A stretch of DNA of 64,000 nucleotides from NCBI GenBank assembly GCA_003439945.1, contig QVRM01003977.1, forward strand, positions 310,001 through 374,000, read 5' to 3'. Below the pieces are notes generated by a model. It was not told the DNA's origin and made no database searches. It saw only the letters and a program-made list of their open reading frames with translations. The position numbers and the translations under genes were made by a program. Source of the DNA: Dermanyssus gallinae (taxonomy: Eukaryota; Arthropoda; Arachnida; Mesostigmata; Dermanyssidae). Shown here piece by piece: positions 1-12,235 of this stretch (positions within the stretch are counted from its first letter, which is position 1; each line of letters begins with the position of its first letter).

Positions 1-2055
1 TTGTTCGAATATAGTATCAATCGTTTCGACTTATCATTGACAGAGCAATGAGCATGTTGAGCAGATGAAAAACAAAGACGTTGCTAGACTGTTACGCACC
101 TGTGTGCAGTAAGTAGTGCTACTGCGCTAGGTATACTGAAAAGAAGAACTGGACAATGAAGCTACCACACAGATGGAAACAACACACACACACACATGAA
201 CAGAGCTTTAGCAAAGAGTAAAGTTTTTCGTTACTTATTGTCGAATAGCAGGACGTCACATGGATGACCGCCGAGAAAATACAGGAGGCTATGAGATCAA
301 CACGCTGGACAGGAACAGTCGGCTGGAAATCGCTTGAGTAGCGAGAACAAGGGAGGCCAATGACAGATCAGACGATCGTCGGGAAAAAGACGCCCGAGCT
401 CGTCAAAATTAAAGCAGTGGTATAGGCATTTAAAAAACGCGACAAATGTTCATAGGCAAGTCGATACCGTTCATAAATTTCACATTTGGGTAAGGGGTAG
501 GGTTGATCGGCCACTCTGAATCGATCGATGTTTCGATGAGGTCTTCGAATTTGGTCAAACGGCCGGTTTTAACTCCAAGTGACTGGATGTATGTATGATA
601 AAAAGCAGGGAGGACACTAATCAGAGACGAGGATAAAGCCACCCAACGCTTACAATCACCGACTAGCTTTATTTAACAGAATTCTCGCAGAGGGCAAAAT
701 ATCGCCATTATGGCATCTGTCCAGGCTCTCTCAATTTTTTTAAGAGACGGACTCGACAAACGTGGTGTGGATGATCGCTAGATCGCGCGCTTCCCCGAGC
801 AATTTTGGTTCCGCAATGAGCTCAAGTTCCCAGACGCCGTGCACTTCATTCTACCTGCTGGCTCTACCTATTTCTCAGTGGAGCGCGCAATATTTCAACC
901 AAAAACAAGTGCAATGCAGTTGAAATTAATTGTAGCAGAGCACGTATGCAGTAGGCTGCAATATTTTGGGTTCGGCCCACCCGGCCATCCACCTTGCAGA
1001 CAAAGCATTGATAATAATAATAATAATAGTTGCTAATAAGCTCCAAACAAGCCAAATATTTAAGATTCATTTATTGTTGAGATAAAAATATCTTTTATTC
1101 TCATTGAGTTTGCTCGTATGAGCGGCCGTCGTCGTCGGCGGAAAACATTTTACATTCTTGTCACAGAATATTTACAATGAACGCGTTTAAAGGTCTAGAC
1201 TGTACTTTCTCAACACGTCCCTTATAGTGAGTTTCAGCTATGCTGGTTAGACCGGAGAAGAGCGCGTTCGTTCTAGAGGTGTAGGGTACCTCTACCGAAC
1301 CCTGGGGGGGGGGGGGGTGAACGAGAGGAATAGGGGTTTTTAGTAATACGATCGAGAAGTCCCACACTACCCACGCGATCCTTCACATCAGCGCGGGGAA
1401 TATATTGTTGTTGTTATGCATAACGCATGTTCCCAAACTTCACGAAAAATAAGGTACCTCTCTGAAAGTTTGCATACCTCAGGCTCATCTATACAAACTG
1501 ATATGGTAATTCGAATCAATATTCGTAGATATACGTCGGCACCCAGATACCGCCTTCGAGCAGATGGTTTAACTGTTTCTAGCAGCTGTAGCTTTTGGAG
1601 GCTATAGCATACTTTAGCACGATACACCTCAAAAAGTAGAGGACAGCATACCGTTCTCTGCACACTGGCGGGCACGTAGGCGTTCAACCGCTGCTGCACC
1701 ACACAATAGACAATCCAGACAATGAAATGTGTTGTTGCCAACGGCACCGTAGAAGAAGGACACAGTCAAGTAACACGCGGATGGAATCACCAACACCGAC
1801 TCTCCTCTATTGCGAGGAGATTGTTTCAGTAGGAGACAGAGAGGCATACTGCCAAGCTGCCCGCATTCGTGCTATCATCACCTGGCCATACTCAACACTC
1901 AACGCTATGTCCCTGGCGGTTAGCGCAAAGCCGTTCTGCGTTCTTAACTTACGTTCCTCTCACACAGAGTACTACACCTACTGCAGTGATATTAAGGCGA
2001 ACACTGCCGAGTGTGCAAACGTATTGTAAATTGTTAATAAATCATCACAATATTT

Positions 2056-2093
<38 letters not shown>

Positions 2094-2990
2094 GTTTATA
2101 TGCATCTCCACTCATCACCTTAGGGGTGTACTACTGCCGTGAGCACGTCGTCGGGCCACATTATCGGATGCCCCAGCGTTAGTCGCCGTAGCCGGCCGTA
2201 CAGTGAAAGGGTTGCGCGCCATTTCGACTACGCAATTTTGTTGTTGTTGTTGCTGTTCTCTCCAGCGTTCGCCGTGACGTATACTCGGTGATCCCCCAGC
2301 TCGGCGGCGACCGGGCTGAGAGGAGGTAAACAAGTAGGTAGATATATATATATATATATATATATATACATGGATAGATAGTTTAGGCGATCGGTGTATG
2401 TATATTGCTGTGGTAAATTCTGTGTGAGAGGCGTTGAGAGAGAGAGTGCGAGAGAGAGAGAGAGAGAGCATAGCCAGGTGATGATAACACAAAGAGAGGC
2501 AGCTTATGGCCGTATAGCCCTCAGTCAGCCGGGTAGTGAAACGACGTAAACAACAAATATAGATGAGTGTTGGTGAACCCGAGCGCGCAATTTAACTGTC
2601 TTTCGTCTACGGTTTTGTTTACAACATAACGGCAACAGCAAAATAGATACTTGGCCTCAGATGGCGGCTCTAAGTACCAAGGACAAGGAGTGCATAGCGT
2701 AGGGAGAAGCCTTGCTGTTTACCGGACATGATAGGAAGAGGTCTGCTCGGGTGCCATCCAGTTGGACTTGAAGCTTCCGGAGACCTAAGTACTTATATCC
2801 CCGATCTACTGCATCTTTCCTAAAACAAGAGACTAGGCTGCCCGGTTAAAGGCACTCTTCTGATCAAAGGCAATGCAATATGAAAATGTAACGTTTATAA
2901 GTATTGATTAATGCTGCGCCATCTTGAATGGCTAGATGCAAGTAGACCTATGCGGTGTACAACCATGTTGAGCTAGATATAGGAAGTGTT
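1..2990. other. Intergenic, no gene recognised
   Basis: I see no convincing coding exon here. Short open frames on both strands lack recognisable domains and have the composition of chance frames. Simple sequence includes a G run near 1305-1316, (TA)n near 2056-2092 and 2341-2368, and (GA)n near 2447-2468. Non-coding 5' exons of a downstream gene could lie here but cannot be recognised from sequence alone. Confidence 0.5.
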
Positions 2991-2991
2991 T

Positions 2992-3029
2992 TAGCGTGAA
3001 GTACTTACTCGAGTAAGTACTTCACGCTA
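2992..3029. repeat. Perfect 38-bp palindrome without loop
   Basis: The 19-base left arm 2992-3010 is exactly the reverse complement of 3011-3029, centred on CTC/GAG. There is no spacer. No gene or terminal-repeat context explains it. Confidence 0.9.
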
Positions 3030-3520
3030 TCTGCTATTTTTCTCTTATTTTTCTCTTAGCTGCATTCTTAACTTTTATATAGTTTTCGTCAGCATGTGTG
3101 CCAGGCAGTCTCCGCTACAGGCGGCGAGTTTGAACGCGAGACGAATTCCGTAACCGCCAAAGTTCCTGAGTGTACCGCCGTTAGATTTGAACGGTGTAAA
3201 CAAAACGTGCACAAACGTGGTTCAGTTATCATCTATTCTCAATGAGCATCGTCAAAGAAAATTCGACCAACCAAGGGAATCGAACCGGCGCCCCACGCCG
3301 GAAAAGTGAAAGCCATGATCTGCGCACCAGCTCCCCTAGATCACGCCACCCCTCTACAGCACGTTTCCAGCACGGTGTGCAGAACTTGCCTTTTGGTCAT
3401 CGTGACATGAAGTCGCGAGCTCTTCTCGGAGGGTGCCTTTGCCCACATGACCAAAGACGTCCTGACTATGTGTAAAGAAATTCAATGGACTTTCGCCCAT
3501 TCGCATTCGAAACACTGACC

Positions 3521-3614
3521 GGGTCCGGACCTATGACACCGGGCAGACATCAGTCTAGAATTAAAACATTTTAATTCTAGACTGATGTCTGCCCGGTGTC
3601 ATAGGTCCGGACCC
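3521..3614. repeat. Perfect 46-bp inverted repeat, 2-nt loop
   Basis: Bases 3521-3566 (starting GGGTCCGGAC) are the exact reverse complement of 3569-3614, with only CA between them. This is either a genuine hairpin-forming palindrome or a fold-back assembly or library artefact. No transposon ends flank it. Confidence 0.9.
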
Positions 3615-3993
3615 GAAGTCGCAAGAACTCTGTTGCAGCTGGACTAGGCGCTGCGATGAGCTATTTAAATTCAAAAAAAGTTCAGGCACATTGCCTTGCT
3701 GATGCATATTAAAGGCGGGCTCGCTAACGCACATACTACCGCAGCGCATACGGTAACGTGGTGTTACGTCAATGAATGTGAAGAAAGAAAAGCTTCACGC
3801 TTGACCGTGCCAGACGGTTGTTTTTTTTTTTTTACGAAGGACTGTGCTAAAACATGTGTTAAGAAAGACTGTGGTTAATTCTAGATTATCGTCCGTCCGT
3901 TCCCTACAGGCTTGGAATTTATTCTAGGGCGTATCTTCACGACGCTTAACCGTGCTGCCCGTTGAAGCTGTTGCCAGCTAAAACAAATGGGGC

Positions 3994-4155
3994 TGCCAAG
4001 ATTTAACGTCCATGGGACTGCTTTTTGCATTGCTCCATAGACGGACCTCCACAAATACAAATCGGTGCAACAGTGCGGCTCGAACCCGCGCACCTATCTA
4101 GTGTCTCCTCGGGTCGCGAGGTGCAGCCTGAAGCCACCACGCCACCGGGCTCGAC
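3994..4155 (-). repeat. tRNA-derived SINE copy A (3' truncated)
   Basis: On the minus strand this starts GTCGAGCCCGGTGGCG, carries a diverged A box and a Pol III B box resembling GGTTCGAGCCG, then the unit body that also occurs at 4171-4351, 8564-8779 and 9687-9891. The distal tail is missing. The tRNA-like head plus an unrelated body is the structure of a tRNA-derived SINE, not of a functional tRNA. A second copy abuts it directly. Confidence 0.8.
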
Positions 4156-4170
4156 TAGCCAACTAGCTAA

Positions 4171-4351
4171 AGTAAAGTTTTCGGGCTGACCCTTAGCCAA
4201 GATTTAACGTCCACGGAACTGTTTTTCACATTGCTTCATAGACGGACCCCTATAAATACAAATGTGCAGCGGTGGGGTTCGAACCCGCGCACCTATGTGT
4301 CTCCTCCGGTTGCGAGGCGGAGACTTAATCCACTACGCCACCGGGCTCGAC
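4171..4351 (-). repeat. tRNA-derived SINE copy B with 16-bp flanking duplication
   Basis: This is a full unit on the minus strand, from the tRNA-like head (B box GGTTCGAACCC) to the tail ending CCCGAAAACTTTAC. It is flanked by identical 16-mers at 4156-4171 and 4352-4367 (TAGCCAACTAGCTAAA), which look like a target-site duplication. The left 16-mer follows copy A exactly, so B landed at the head-side edge of A. Confidence 0.85.
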
Positions 4352-4879
4352 TAGCCAACTAGCTAAATGCAAGCCAAGCGCCGCAGGCAGGTAGGTGACA
4401 TACAATATGTAGGCGCGACGGCTGTAGCCGGCGGTGGTGGTACGCTGCCCCCTAACCACGATTGACGGCCGAATGGATGGATGCATCGATGAGGGAATGT
4501 TGTTTGGTTGTCAGTTCGAGAGCAGACGACGGACGATTGTTGTCGCTGTATGACCCCGAAGCCGGTATGTGGAGCACTGTCATTACATACCATAAACACC
4601 GGTAATAAGCTTTTCTGTCAAAAGTCCCTAATGATTACAATTGTTTGAAATGTATAATTATTACAGAGCCAGCCAGCCAGCCGTTAGTTGGCTTTAGCCG
4701 GTGGGCGTCAATAAATTGCACTCAGACACCCAGCAAACAAACGCCCACCCACACAACGCAGAAACGCACCCCGAGAACCCACACAGGCGACGCTGGGAAG
4801 TCGCTAGACGGCTGTCGAAAAACACCAAATACTAGGAATAATAAATAATTGTTTGTAGTGCGTTGTATTACGGTGGAAT

Positions 4880-4933
4880 GGTAGTAGTAGTAGTAGTAGT
4901 AGAAGTAGAAAACTTTACTTAGTAGTAGTAGAA
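4880..4933 (+). repeat. SINE 3' stub with (TAG)n
   Basis: (TAG)n is followed by GAAAACTTTACTT and more TAG repeats. The 13-mer is the extreme 3' end of the SINEs at 8564 and 9687, which also run into TAG/CTA repeats. It is probably a severely 5'-truncated insertion. Confidence 0.5.
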
Positions 4934-5256
4934 GGAAAATGCCAGCAAATAGCTCATCCAGTCAACAGAATAGCTCCACCATCTAGCCCTTCTCTCTTCT
5001 ACTTCTCACCACCATAACAACATTTTCTACCTACCCCCACCATCTACCTTTCCGGTCACCCACCCTTTAGATGTTTGTTTACACATTTGTTTGTTTGTGT
5101 TTTCTGTCCTAACATTATTTTTCTAAGGGAGGTTGTTTCTCATTCTAGACTATTCTCTGTCGCCTACAGACGATTTGTTAATAATCACATGATGTCAAGC
5201 CAATCTGTACGAATATGTACTGAAAACAGATCAATTGATTAGAAGACAGATCGATC

Positions 5257-6733
5257 GATAGATAGATAGATAGATAGATAGCTATATAGATATACATATA
5301 CGTATCTATTTGGGCAAGCTACCAACAGTCATTACCCATCCACCCACCATGAACCAATTATTGTTTGGCGGGTCGTCGTAACCCGCTTAGCCATTGTTGT
5401 TGTTGTTGTTTCGGCCACCGACCATCGTGGGTTCTCGTCTGTGTCGAATCATTGTAGCTGCAGCTGTTGTTGTTGTTATTGTTGTTATTATTGTTGTTGT
5501 GACTTCTAGTAAGTTTATATGGCTGGCTAGTTGCCGGCCTATCTTTGTTTGTTTGCCTGTTCATCTATTGGTCCATTTGTATCTATATATCTCTATTTCT
5601 CTCTTTCTCTCTCGAGAGATCTGTCTAGCATCTCTTTCGCTCTCTCCCTTTCTCTCTCTCTCTCTCTCTCTCGCAAACGATCTACTGCTACTGCCGCTGC
5701 TGCTGCTGGTGTTGTTGTTGTGGGTTCGAGTGATGTTGTCTGCTCTGGCGATTGGGTGTTGGTGTTGGTGTGTTGTTGGTGTAATATTGGTTTGGTGTTT
5801 TATTGGTAGAATTATTGCTACTGCTTCTGCTGCTTCTGCTGCTGCTGTTGATGGCGATGGCGATGCTTCTCGTCATTGACTACTACTGTTAGCAGAAGTA
5901 CTCGTCGTCGTTGTTGTAGTAGCAGCAGTAGCAGAAGTACTAGCTGAAATAGTACTACTAGTCCTTGTAGTACTAGTCGTAGTAGTAGTAAGCAAAAGCT
6001 GTAAGAAGTCTCCTCTTCTCGGCTGTCTCGCCGATGTCGCCAATGTCCTCAATGTAACGTATCGTGTGAGTGCTTGTGTAGTGTTGTAGACGATCTCATC
6101 TCAAAGAATGTGAGAGCGCGTCTCTGAGCGTGTGGCTCTGTGACTTGTGACTGAGTCTGGCCAAAGCCAGCCAGCCAGGTGTGGTGAGTCGCCGTCATAG
6201 TCATTGTTGTTGTACCCAACCCATTCCACCATTGTCCACCATTCGTCGTAGGTTCAAATGATTATTGTTGGTGGTGGTCGCTTTTGCTGGCGGGTTCCTG
6301 TCTGACAGATTGACAACGGTCAACGGCTCACTGACGGTTGCCGCGGCTGATAATTGCACAATGCTAGCAGATAGATAGATAGATGATATCTTGGCCAGAC
6401 GGACAGCTTGTTCTCTCAGTAGCAACTGCAGCAGTGGCGGGGTAGCGGCGTCACCACCATCGTCGTCGTTGTTTTTTTCGTGTTGTTTTCGTCGTCTTCG
6501 TCGTCAAAATCATCATAATCATCATCATAGACATCCGTAGACACTCGTAGAAGGCCGATAGACATTTCGAGAGTCGGAGCACATTATTATTATTATTATT
6601 ATTATTATTTATTTTTTTTTCATTAATATGTGTTAGGACAATACAATTGTGAGGTGTGAATGTGTATTCTCATTATTTTATAGTTTCTTTCTTGCTGTCG
6701 TCAGCCCATCGCACCTAATATCGACGCGGCGTG

Positions 6734-6766
<33 letters not shown>

Positions 6767-7692
6767 CGTCGTCGTCGTCGTCCATCATCATCATCATCAT
6801 TATTAGCATGGCCGATCAGGCGGTCAGTAATCGGTCTATTCTAGTCTGTCTATGTGTGTCTATGTGTGTGTATTTGTCCCTCAGTTGTCTGACAAGTTGT
6901 CTCAGACAAGTTGTCTGTCTCTGCCTTTATGTCTGTCTGTTGATCTCTGTCTATATGTCTACCTCATCTATCCCTGTCCATATCTGTCACAGTTGTTGTT
7001 GTTGTCGTCGTCGTCGTTGTCATCGAAGACGGCTTCAACCTCTAGAAGAACCTCTAGAATAAGGCCATCATCATACACACAACACGACAACAACAACAAC
7101 AACAGCAACAACAACAACAGCAACAGCGGTAGCCGCCAGCTCGACGTCGTCAGCAAGGCAAAGTTGTTTACTGTTCAGCGTTGCGCTGTGGCGTTGAGCA
7201 GCGACGGTGCCACCACCACCGACCACCACCATAAGCTTAATACGATGATCATCCGTAACAAGAACGAGACGTTTAGCAACAACAACAACAACAACAGCAA
7301 CAGCAACCAGATTAGCAACAACAGCAACAGCAACCAGATTAGCAACAACAGCAGTAGCAACAGCAACAACAAAAACAATTTCATCATCATCATCCTCATC
7401 GTCGTCGTCATAAGCATTACCGTAATCACCATTATTGTCATGATCCGATGTACCCAGCAGGAGAGAGGAGCTGTTGATTTCTCGTGTGGTGGCGCTAAAT
7501 TAAACGAATAGTTAAATTCAATAACGCTAAATTAAACGACGAGTCAACCTCGCATCCAAGCAACAACAGTAACAACAACAACAACAGCAACAATTTTAAC
7601 AACAACAACAACCACAGCAACAGCAACAATAATAACAACAACAACAATAATAACAACAACAACAACAATAATAACAACAACAACAACAGCAG
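5257..7692. repeat. Trinucleotide-rich microsatellite region
   Basis: The stretch is dominated by short imperfect arrays: GATA (5257-5281), GTT/TGT (5395-5500), CT (5650-5672), TAG/GTA (5880-6000), ATT (6583-6611 and 6738-6767), GTC/CAT (6767-6810) and CAA/AAC/CAG (7088-7126, 7278-7372, 7562-7692). Long open frames here encode homopolymeric or low-complexity peptides on both strands at once, which is what stop-free microsatellites give. No gene is supported. Confidence 0.8.
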
Positions 7693-7812
7693 AAGCAGCT
7701 GACAGACAAAACATGTCTGTTTTTTCATTGCATTGGCATAGATAGATCGACAGCGACGTTCCAAATGAGCGCACAGCAGCGACAACAAATACGATGATGG
7801 TTTTGTGACGAT

Positions 7813-7995
7813 GAAATCCGTCCACTCAAGAAGTTGTGGTGAAATCCGTCCACTCAAGAAGTTGTGGTGAAATCCGTCCGCTCAAGAAGTTGTGGTGAAA
7901 TCCGTCCGCTCAAGAAGTTGTGGTGAAATCCGTCCGCTCAAGAAGTTGTGGTGAAATCCGTCCACTCAAGAAGTTGTGGTGAAATCCGTCCGCTC
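7813..7995. repeat. 28-bp tandem repeat, 6.5 copies
   Basis: The unit begins GAAATCCGTCC and ends AAGTTGTGGT. Six full copies run 7813-7840, 7841-7868, 7869-7896, 7897-7924, 7925-7952 and 7953-7980, then a half copy. The only variation seen is A/G at unit position 12. The near identity indicates recent expansion. There are no spacers, so it is not a CRISPR. Confidence 0.95.
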
Positions 7996-8052
7996 TCGAG
8001 CAACGTCCGACGAGCAACGAATCCAGTGAACTGGCGAACAACAACAACATCA

Positions 8053-8080
8053 TAGTAGCTAGCTAGCTAGCTAGCTACTA
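8053..8080. repeat. 28-bp perfect palindrome of TAGC repeats
   Basis: TAGTAGCTAGCTAG is followed by its exact reverse complement. It arises from a (TAGC)n microsatellite, which is self-complementary. Confidence 0.8.
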
Positions 8081-8563
8081 TTGTTAGATCTGAAGTCGAA
8101 TTGTTGAGCCTATGATATGAGTAGCGTTTCTGCCCCAACGTTCAACCTCAGTTCGGCCAGCCCCCGTCCGTCGTCGAATAGAATAATCAATCAATCGATT
8201 AATCAATCAATCAATCGGTCGGTCGGTGGAATACTTGCAGCGCTTGTTTTTTGTCGAATATCTCATCGGCGTCAGCGTCAGAGGCAGCAGCAGCAGCGAC
8301 GAGGCCGACACAATCGTGAAGTTTCCAGCGAAACGGCGGTAGGGAGTAGTCGCCGGCGGTCCGATCATCATACTACTAAAAGAGTCGAAGCAGTTTTGTT
8401 CTATCTATCTATGTATATCGTATCCATATTGTATGTGAATATTATTGCTGGCTCGGTCGTTTGTTCGCGACTGCGGTTGTGTAACAGCCCAGTTTTTGTC
8501 ATACACATAATTTCGTCGGTACGGCTTAGTGGACTTCGTAGTAGTTGTCCTAGTAGTAGTAGT

Positions 8564-8779
8564 GTCGAGCCCGGTGGCGTAGTGGATTAAGTCTCCGCCT
8601 CGCAACCGGAGGAGACACATAGTAGGTGCGCGGGTTCGAACCCCACCGCTGCACATTTGTATTTATGGGGCATGTCCGTCTATGAAGCAATGTGAAAAAC
8701 AGTTCCGTGGACGTTAAATCTTGGCTGAGGGTCAGCCCGAAAACTTTACTTTTAATAGTAGTAGTAGTAGTAGTAGAAC
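8564..8779 (+). repeat. tRNA-derived SINE copy C (full length)
   Basis: A tRNA-like head contains A box TGGCGTAGTGG (8575-8585) and B box GGTTCGAACCC (8633-8643). A body follows (GTCCGTCTATGAAGCAATGT, then GTGGACGTTAAATC) and a tail GGGTCAGCCCGAAAACTTTA ending in (TAG)n. Pol III internal promoter spacing fits tRNA-derived SINEs. The same unit recurs in inverse orientation at 4171-4351 and 9687-9891. It sits inside TAG repeats. Confidence 0.88.
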
Positions 8780-9047
8780 CCGTAATCGTATTTCGTCGTC
8801 GCACACAAGAGATGACAGGAACACACAAGCACACAGATAGAGAGACAGAGAGAGAGACTCGTAATGAGTCACTGTAGCTAATTTAGACTAATGTGTCTAA
8901 TGTAGACAAGGTAAATGCCGGAGTGGATTACAAATTAGCCATGACATTTGCCTCACGGAAAATCTTTTTAAAAACAACTATTGTAGCTAATGTAGCCATG
9001 TAGACTTGCTAGGTCGAGGCACAGTGTTATTATATAGCAGCAGCAGC

Positions 9048-9104
9048 AGCTGCAACAACAATAATAAAAACAACGATGACGACGACAGCAACGATAACTA
9101 CAGC

Positions 9105-9140
<36 letters not shown>

Positions 9141-9160
9141 AACAACAACAACAACTACAC
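9048..9160. repeat. (CAA)n / (AAC)n microsatellite
   Basis: Imperfect CAA/AAC trinucleotides interrupted by GAC and AAT. The polyAsn frame on + and polyCys frame on - are shadows of this array. Confidence 0.85.
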
Positions 9161-9686
9161 CGACGACGACGACGAAACAATAACAAGAAACCAATACGGC
9201 GCGAAAGGTGTTCGGGTCGTGCTACTTTCCTGGCTGGTTTGAAAACCCGTGTTCCCGGCGGGAATCGGAAGATACAGTCAAAATGAGGCGAACCTTTAAA
9301 AGTTTACGAGTAGAAACATCGACCTCAAATACAGTTGTCCTCTAACTGCAGTGTACTCCATTTCACTAAGAGGTAATTGTGCCCCAATGCCGTCTCAGTC
9401 GCCGCCGTCTTCCAGGACGGCTCCTGATTCCTCTATTGAGCAGCTACTCTTGTTTGGAGTGATGTAAGAGAAAGTATTCTACGACAACAACAACAACAAC
9501 AACAACGGGCGTGAAAACCCACGGAGTTGACCGCCCATTGCCATGAGTATATTTCTCTATTTCATCAGTATCAGCATCACCACCACCAGAACCATTACAG
9601 AATTCTGGATCGCCAACGCTGCAAAAGGTTGCTGCTGATGATCGTCGCTTGATTGATGTTTCCTTCGTGTGGCCACTATGCCCTGA

Positions 9687-9891
9687 CCTACTACTACTAC
9701 TACTACTAAAAGTAAAGTTTTCGGGCTGACCCTCAGCCAAGATTTAACGTCCACGGAACTGTTTTTCACATTGCTTCATAGACGGACGCCCATAAATACA
9801 AATGTGCAACGGTGGGGTTCGAACCCGCGCACCTATGTGCCTCATCCGGTTGCGAGGCGCAGACCTAAGCCACCACGCCACCGGGCTCGAC
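9687..9891 (-). repeat. tRNA-derived SINE copy D (full length)
   Basis: Minus-strand copy of the same SINE as at 8564-8779. The head ends at 9891 (GTCGAGCCCGGTGGCG on the minus strand) and the B box is GGTTCGAACCC. The tail runs into (CTA)n on the + strand at 9687-9708, that is (TAG)n on the element strand. It lies in a CTA/TAG-rich context. Confidence 0.87.
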
Positions 9892-10166
9892 GACCTTCTA
9901 CTACTACTATTACTACAACTGCTATTAGTTTCGCTTGATGGTCATTCGTCTTTGCTCTCCCGTGCACGTAGAACGTTTGTGTTGCATACATACATACCTA
10001 TTCACATGCAAACAAACATAAATACATACATACCTACCTACATACAAACATACATACATCAGATGGCTTCAGTTCGCATCGTATCGGATGCTGTGTTCGC
10101 CACCGCACCCCCGCCAGCACCATCTTGTGCATCGCAGCCTGTGGTGTAGGCGACGGTTGATAGTAC

Positions 10167-10170
10167 CGTT

Positions 10171-10213
<43 letters not shown>

Positions 10214-10230
10214 TTGTTGTTACGTAGTTG
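10167..10230. repeat. (GTT/GCT)n microsatellite
   Basis: GTT and GCT triplets for about 60 bases. PolyLeu and polyAsn frames on the two strands result from it. Confidence 0.85.
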
Positions 10231-10839
10231 TTGCTCCGCGAGAATCTTCAGGAGATACTGGGGATCAGAGATCCATACTTCAGCTGAACGAAACAAGCAG
10301 ATCGCCGTCGAACTCCGATGAGAAACCTTGATGACATTGAGTAGCGACATGTTGTTAAACGACGGGTTCTCTAATTGACGGGCTGCTCAGCCGTATACTC
10401 AGCCGTGTTCTACTTCTGCTGCTGCTGCTGGACGCTGCTTTTGCGTTTGCCATACACTCGTTTAATAGCGTGCAGCTGTTGTGAACGCTGCGCGAATACG
10501 CCACTAGCCAGCTGGCTATGCCAGATCAATTGATCAGGCAGGCACATTGCCATTTGCTGCTGTGAGAGATCAATCAAGCTGAACCGTGACAGATCGATCA
10601 ATCAATCAGGGTAACAGTAACAGATCAGACAATCAACATAGCAATTTATTCGGCTGCCCTGCTGGAGGAGAACGATGGTTTTTAGCGATCTAGTTACCAC
10701 CACATCGTGGTCGTTGCCCCGTCGTCTACTGGAAGCCTAGTCTACGAAAACAACTTCGAAAAAAATTCGAAATGTTATGGGCTAGAGAAGCCGATCATAT
10801 TTCATCAAGTCAATCATATGATTACTATGCTACCGCTCA

Positions 10840-10897
10840 TCACGTGTATATGATTAGTTCCAAGAGATTCACGTGTATATGATTAGTTCCAAGAGAA
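10840..10897. repeat. 29-bp direct tandem duplication
   Basis: Two consecutive copies of a 29-mer starting TCACGTGTATATGATTAG differ only at the last base. Confidence 0.9.
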
Positions 10898-12235
10898 ATA
10901 CCAAATGACCCTGTCATTGTGTGCCTCTCTCTCTCTCTCTGTTTCCATCTATCTATAGATTGTGTTCATATGCTACAGCTATGCTTTGAGAACCGTGCGG
11001 ATTGGAGCTATGAAGAGTCACATCGGGACGACCCACTCTCAAGACAGGAACTGAGTGAGCTACGTCGGTGCTGCAGCACATCGGCTGTGCGGCTGTGTGT
11101 GAAGTTAGCGGTTCGAGTGTGAACGCTAGCCAAACTTCTGACCCTCATAATGTTACGCTACATTTTGCCGCCTACAATTGGTTCATCGTCCACATTACGA
11201 CCAACAACGAGTGAATCTCGCTTCTGCTGCTGCTGCTGGATTCTACGAATAGGTGCAGTAGCCGCACCAGCACTCCCATGTCCCCGTATCGAACCCGAAA
11301 TCGGACGAGTGTAACATTAGCGAAAGTGAAAGAGCAAAACGACAACGACGACGACGACAACGACGCCGAGGAGGACTGCTTCGCTAGCAGTGGCTACAGG
11401 TGAGTGCGAACTGGTTTTCCCTCTCGATTCTTGCTAGTTCGACTTTGACGATTTTCGGTACTGCGATCTGCGTGATGTTTCGTCGTCTTCATCTCAATTC
11501 GTATTCGTATCAATTCGTAGTCATAAGAACGACAATCATATAAACGAGTCGCACGATGCCAAGTCCAGATGAATAAGCTGGATGTTTCGCCAGCGTAACG
11601 TCGTCCAGATGAAGCGAGAAAGCCTCAGTGTTTTCATTCCGGTGGACTGGCGCTTTGTCGCGGCTGGAGGAGAGGAACGAAATGGGTTTGACCGATAGAG
11701 CTATGCCTGGTGGCGGGCGCAGCTTGCACGAACTTTTGGTAGGCAGGGTTCTGCAGTATACCTAGCGTACCTCGTTACCAGATCACCAGGACCGTGGTCA
11801 TAATATTGCGCCTGAAGTAGAATATGGCGACCATCACTTACTTTGGCAGCCCATTCATAATACCGTTTCACTTTTGTGGATAAAGGCGCTCCAGTGCCTC
11901 ACCATTGTGAGCTCTGGGACTTGATTAGAGAAGAGAATACTGAACAAAGAGAGGAAAGAGGCTGGGGGGTTACAGTGAAGCCCGCGAAGCCGCCTTATTG
12001 CGCGATTCTCTGGCTACACGCCAGACGAACATATTATTGCTTATTTCAAGTCTTGTTATACATTTTGGTAAAAATATTATTATTATTATTAATATTATTA
12101 TTATACAAGCGCTAAACGGTTGGCATTTTTAATCGTTGTCTACACGTAGAGCGTCGAGACGCAAATCCGTTATGGAATACGTCAAAAGTAATATTTGCGA
12201 TCATATAATTGTTCGGATAGTGTGTCTGCCTAAAA

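Noticed and set aside
5394..7857. Several long open frames on both strands (polyLeu, polyAsn, polySer, polyVal)
   Set aside because: They are translations of trinucleotide repeats that lack stops; opposite strands are open over the same bases and no domain is present.
7813..7995. CRISPR-like array
   Set aside because: The repeats are contiguous with no spacers, and the sequence is from an animal genome.
8564..8660. A tRNA gene (A box and B box present)
   Set aside because: The tRNA-like head is joined to a repeated body and tail found in several copies; a cloverleaf acceptor stem is not evident, so it is a SINE.
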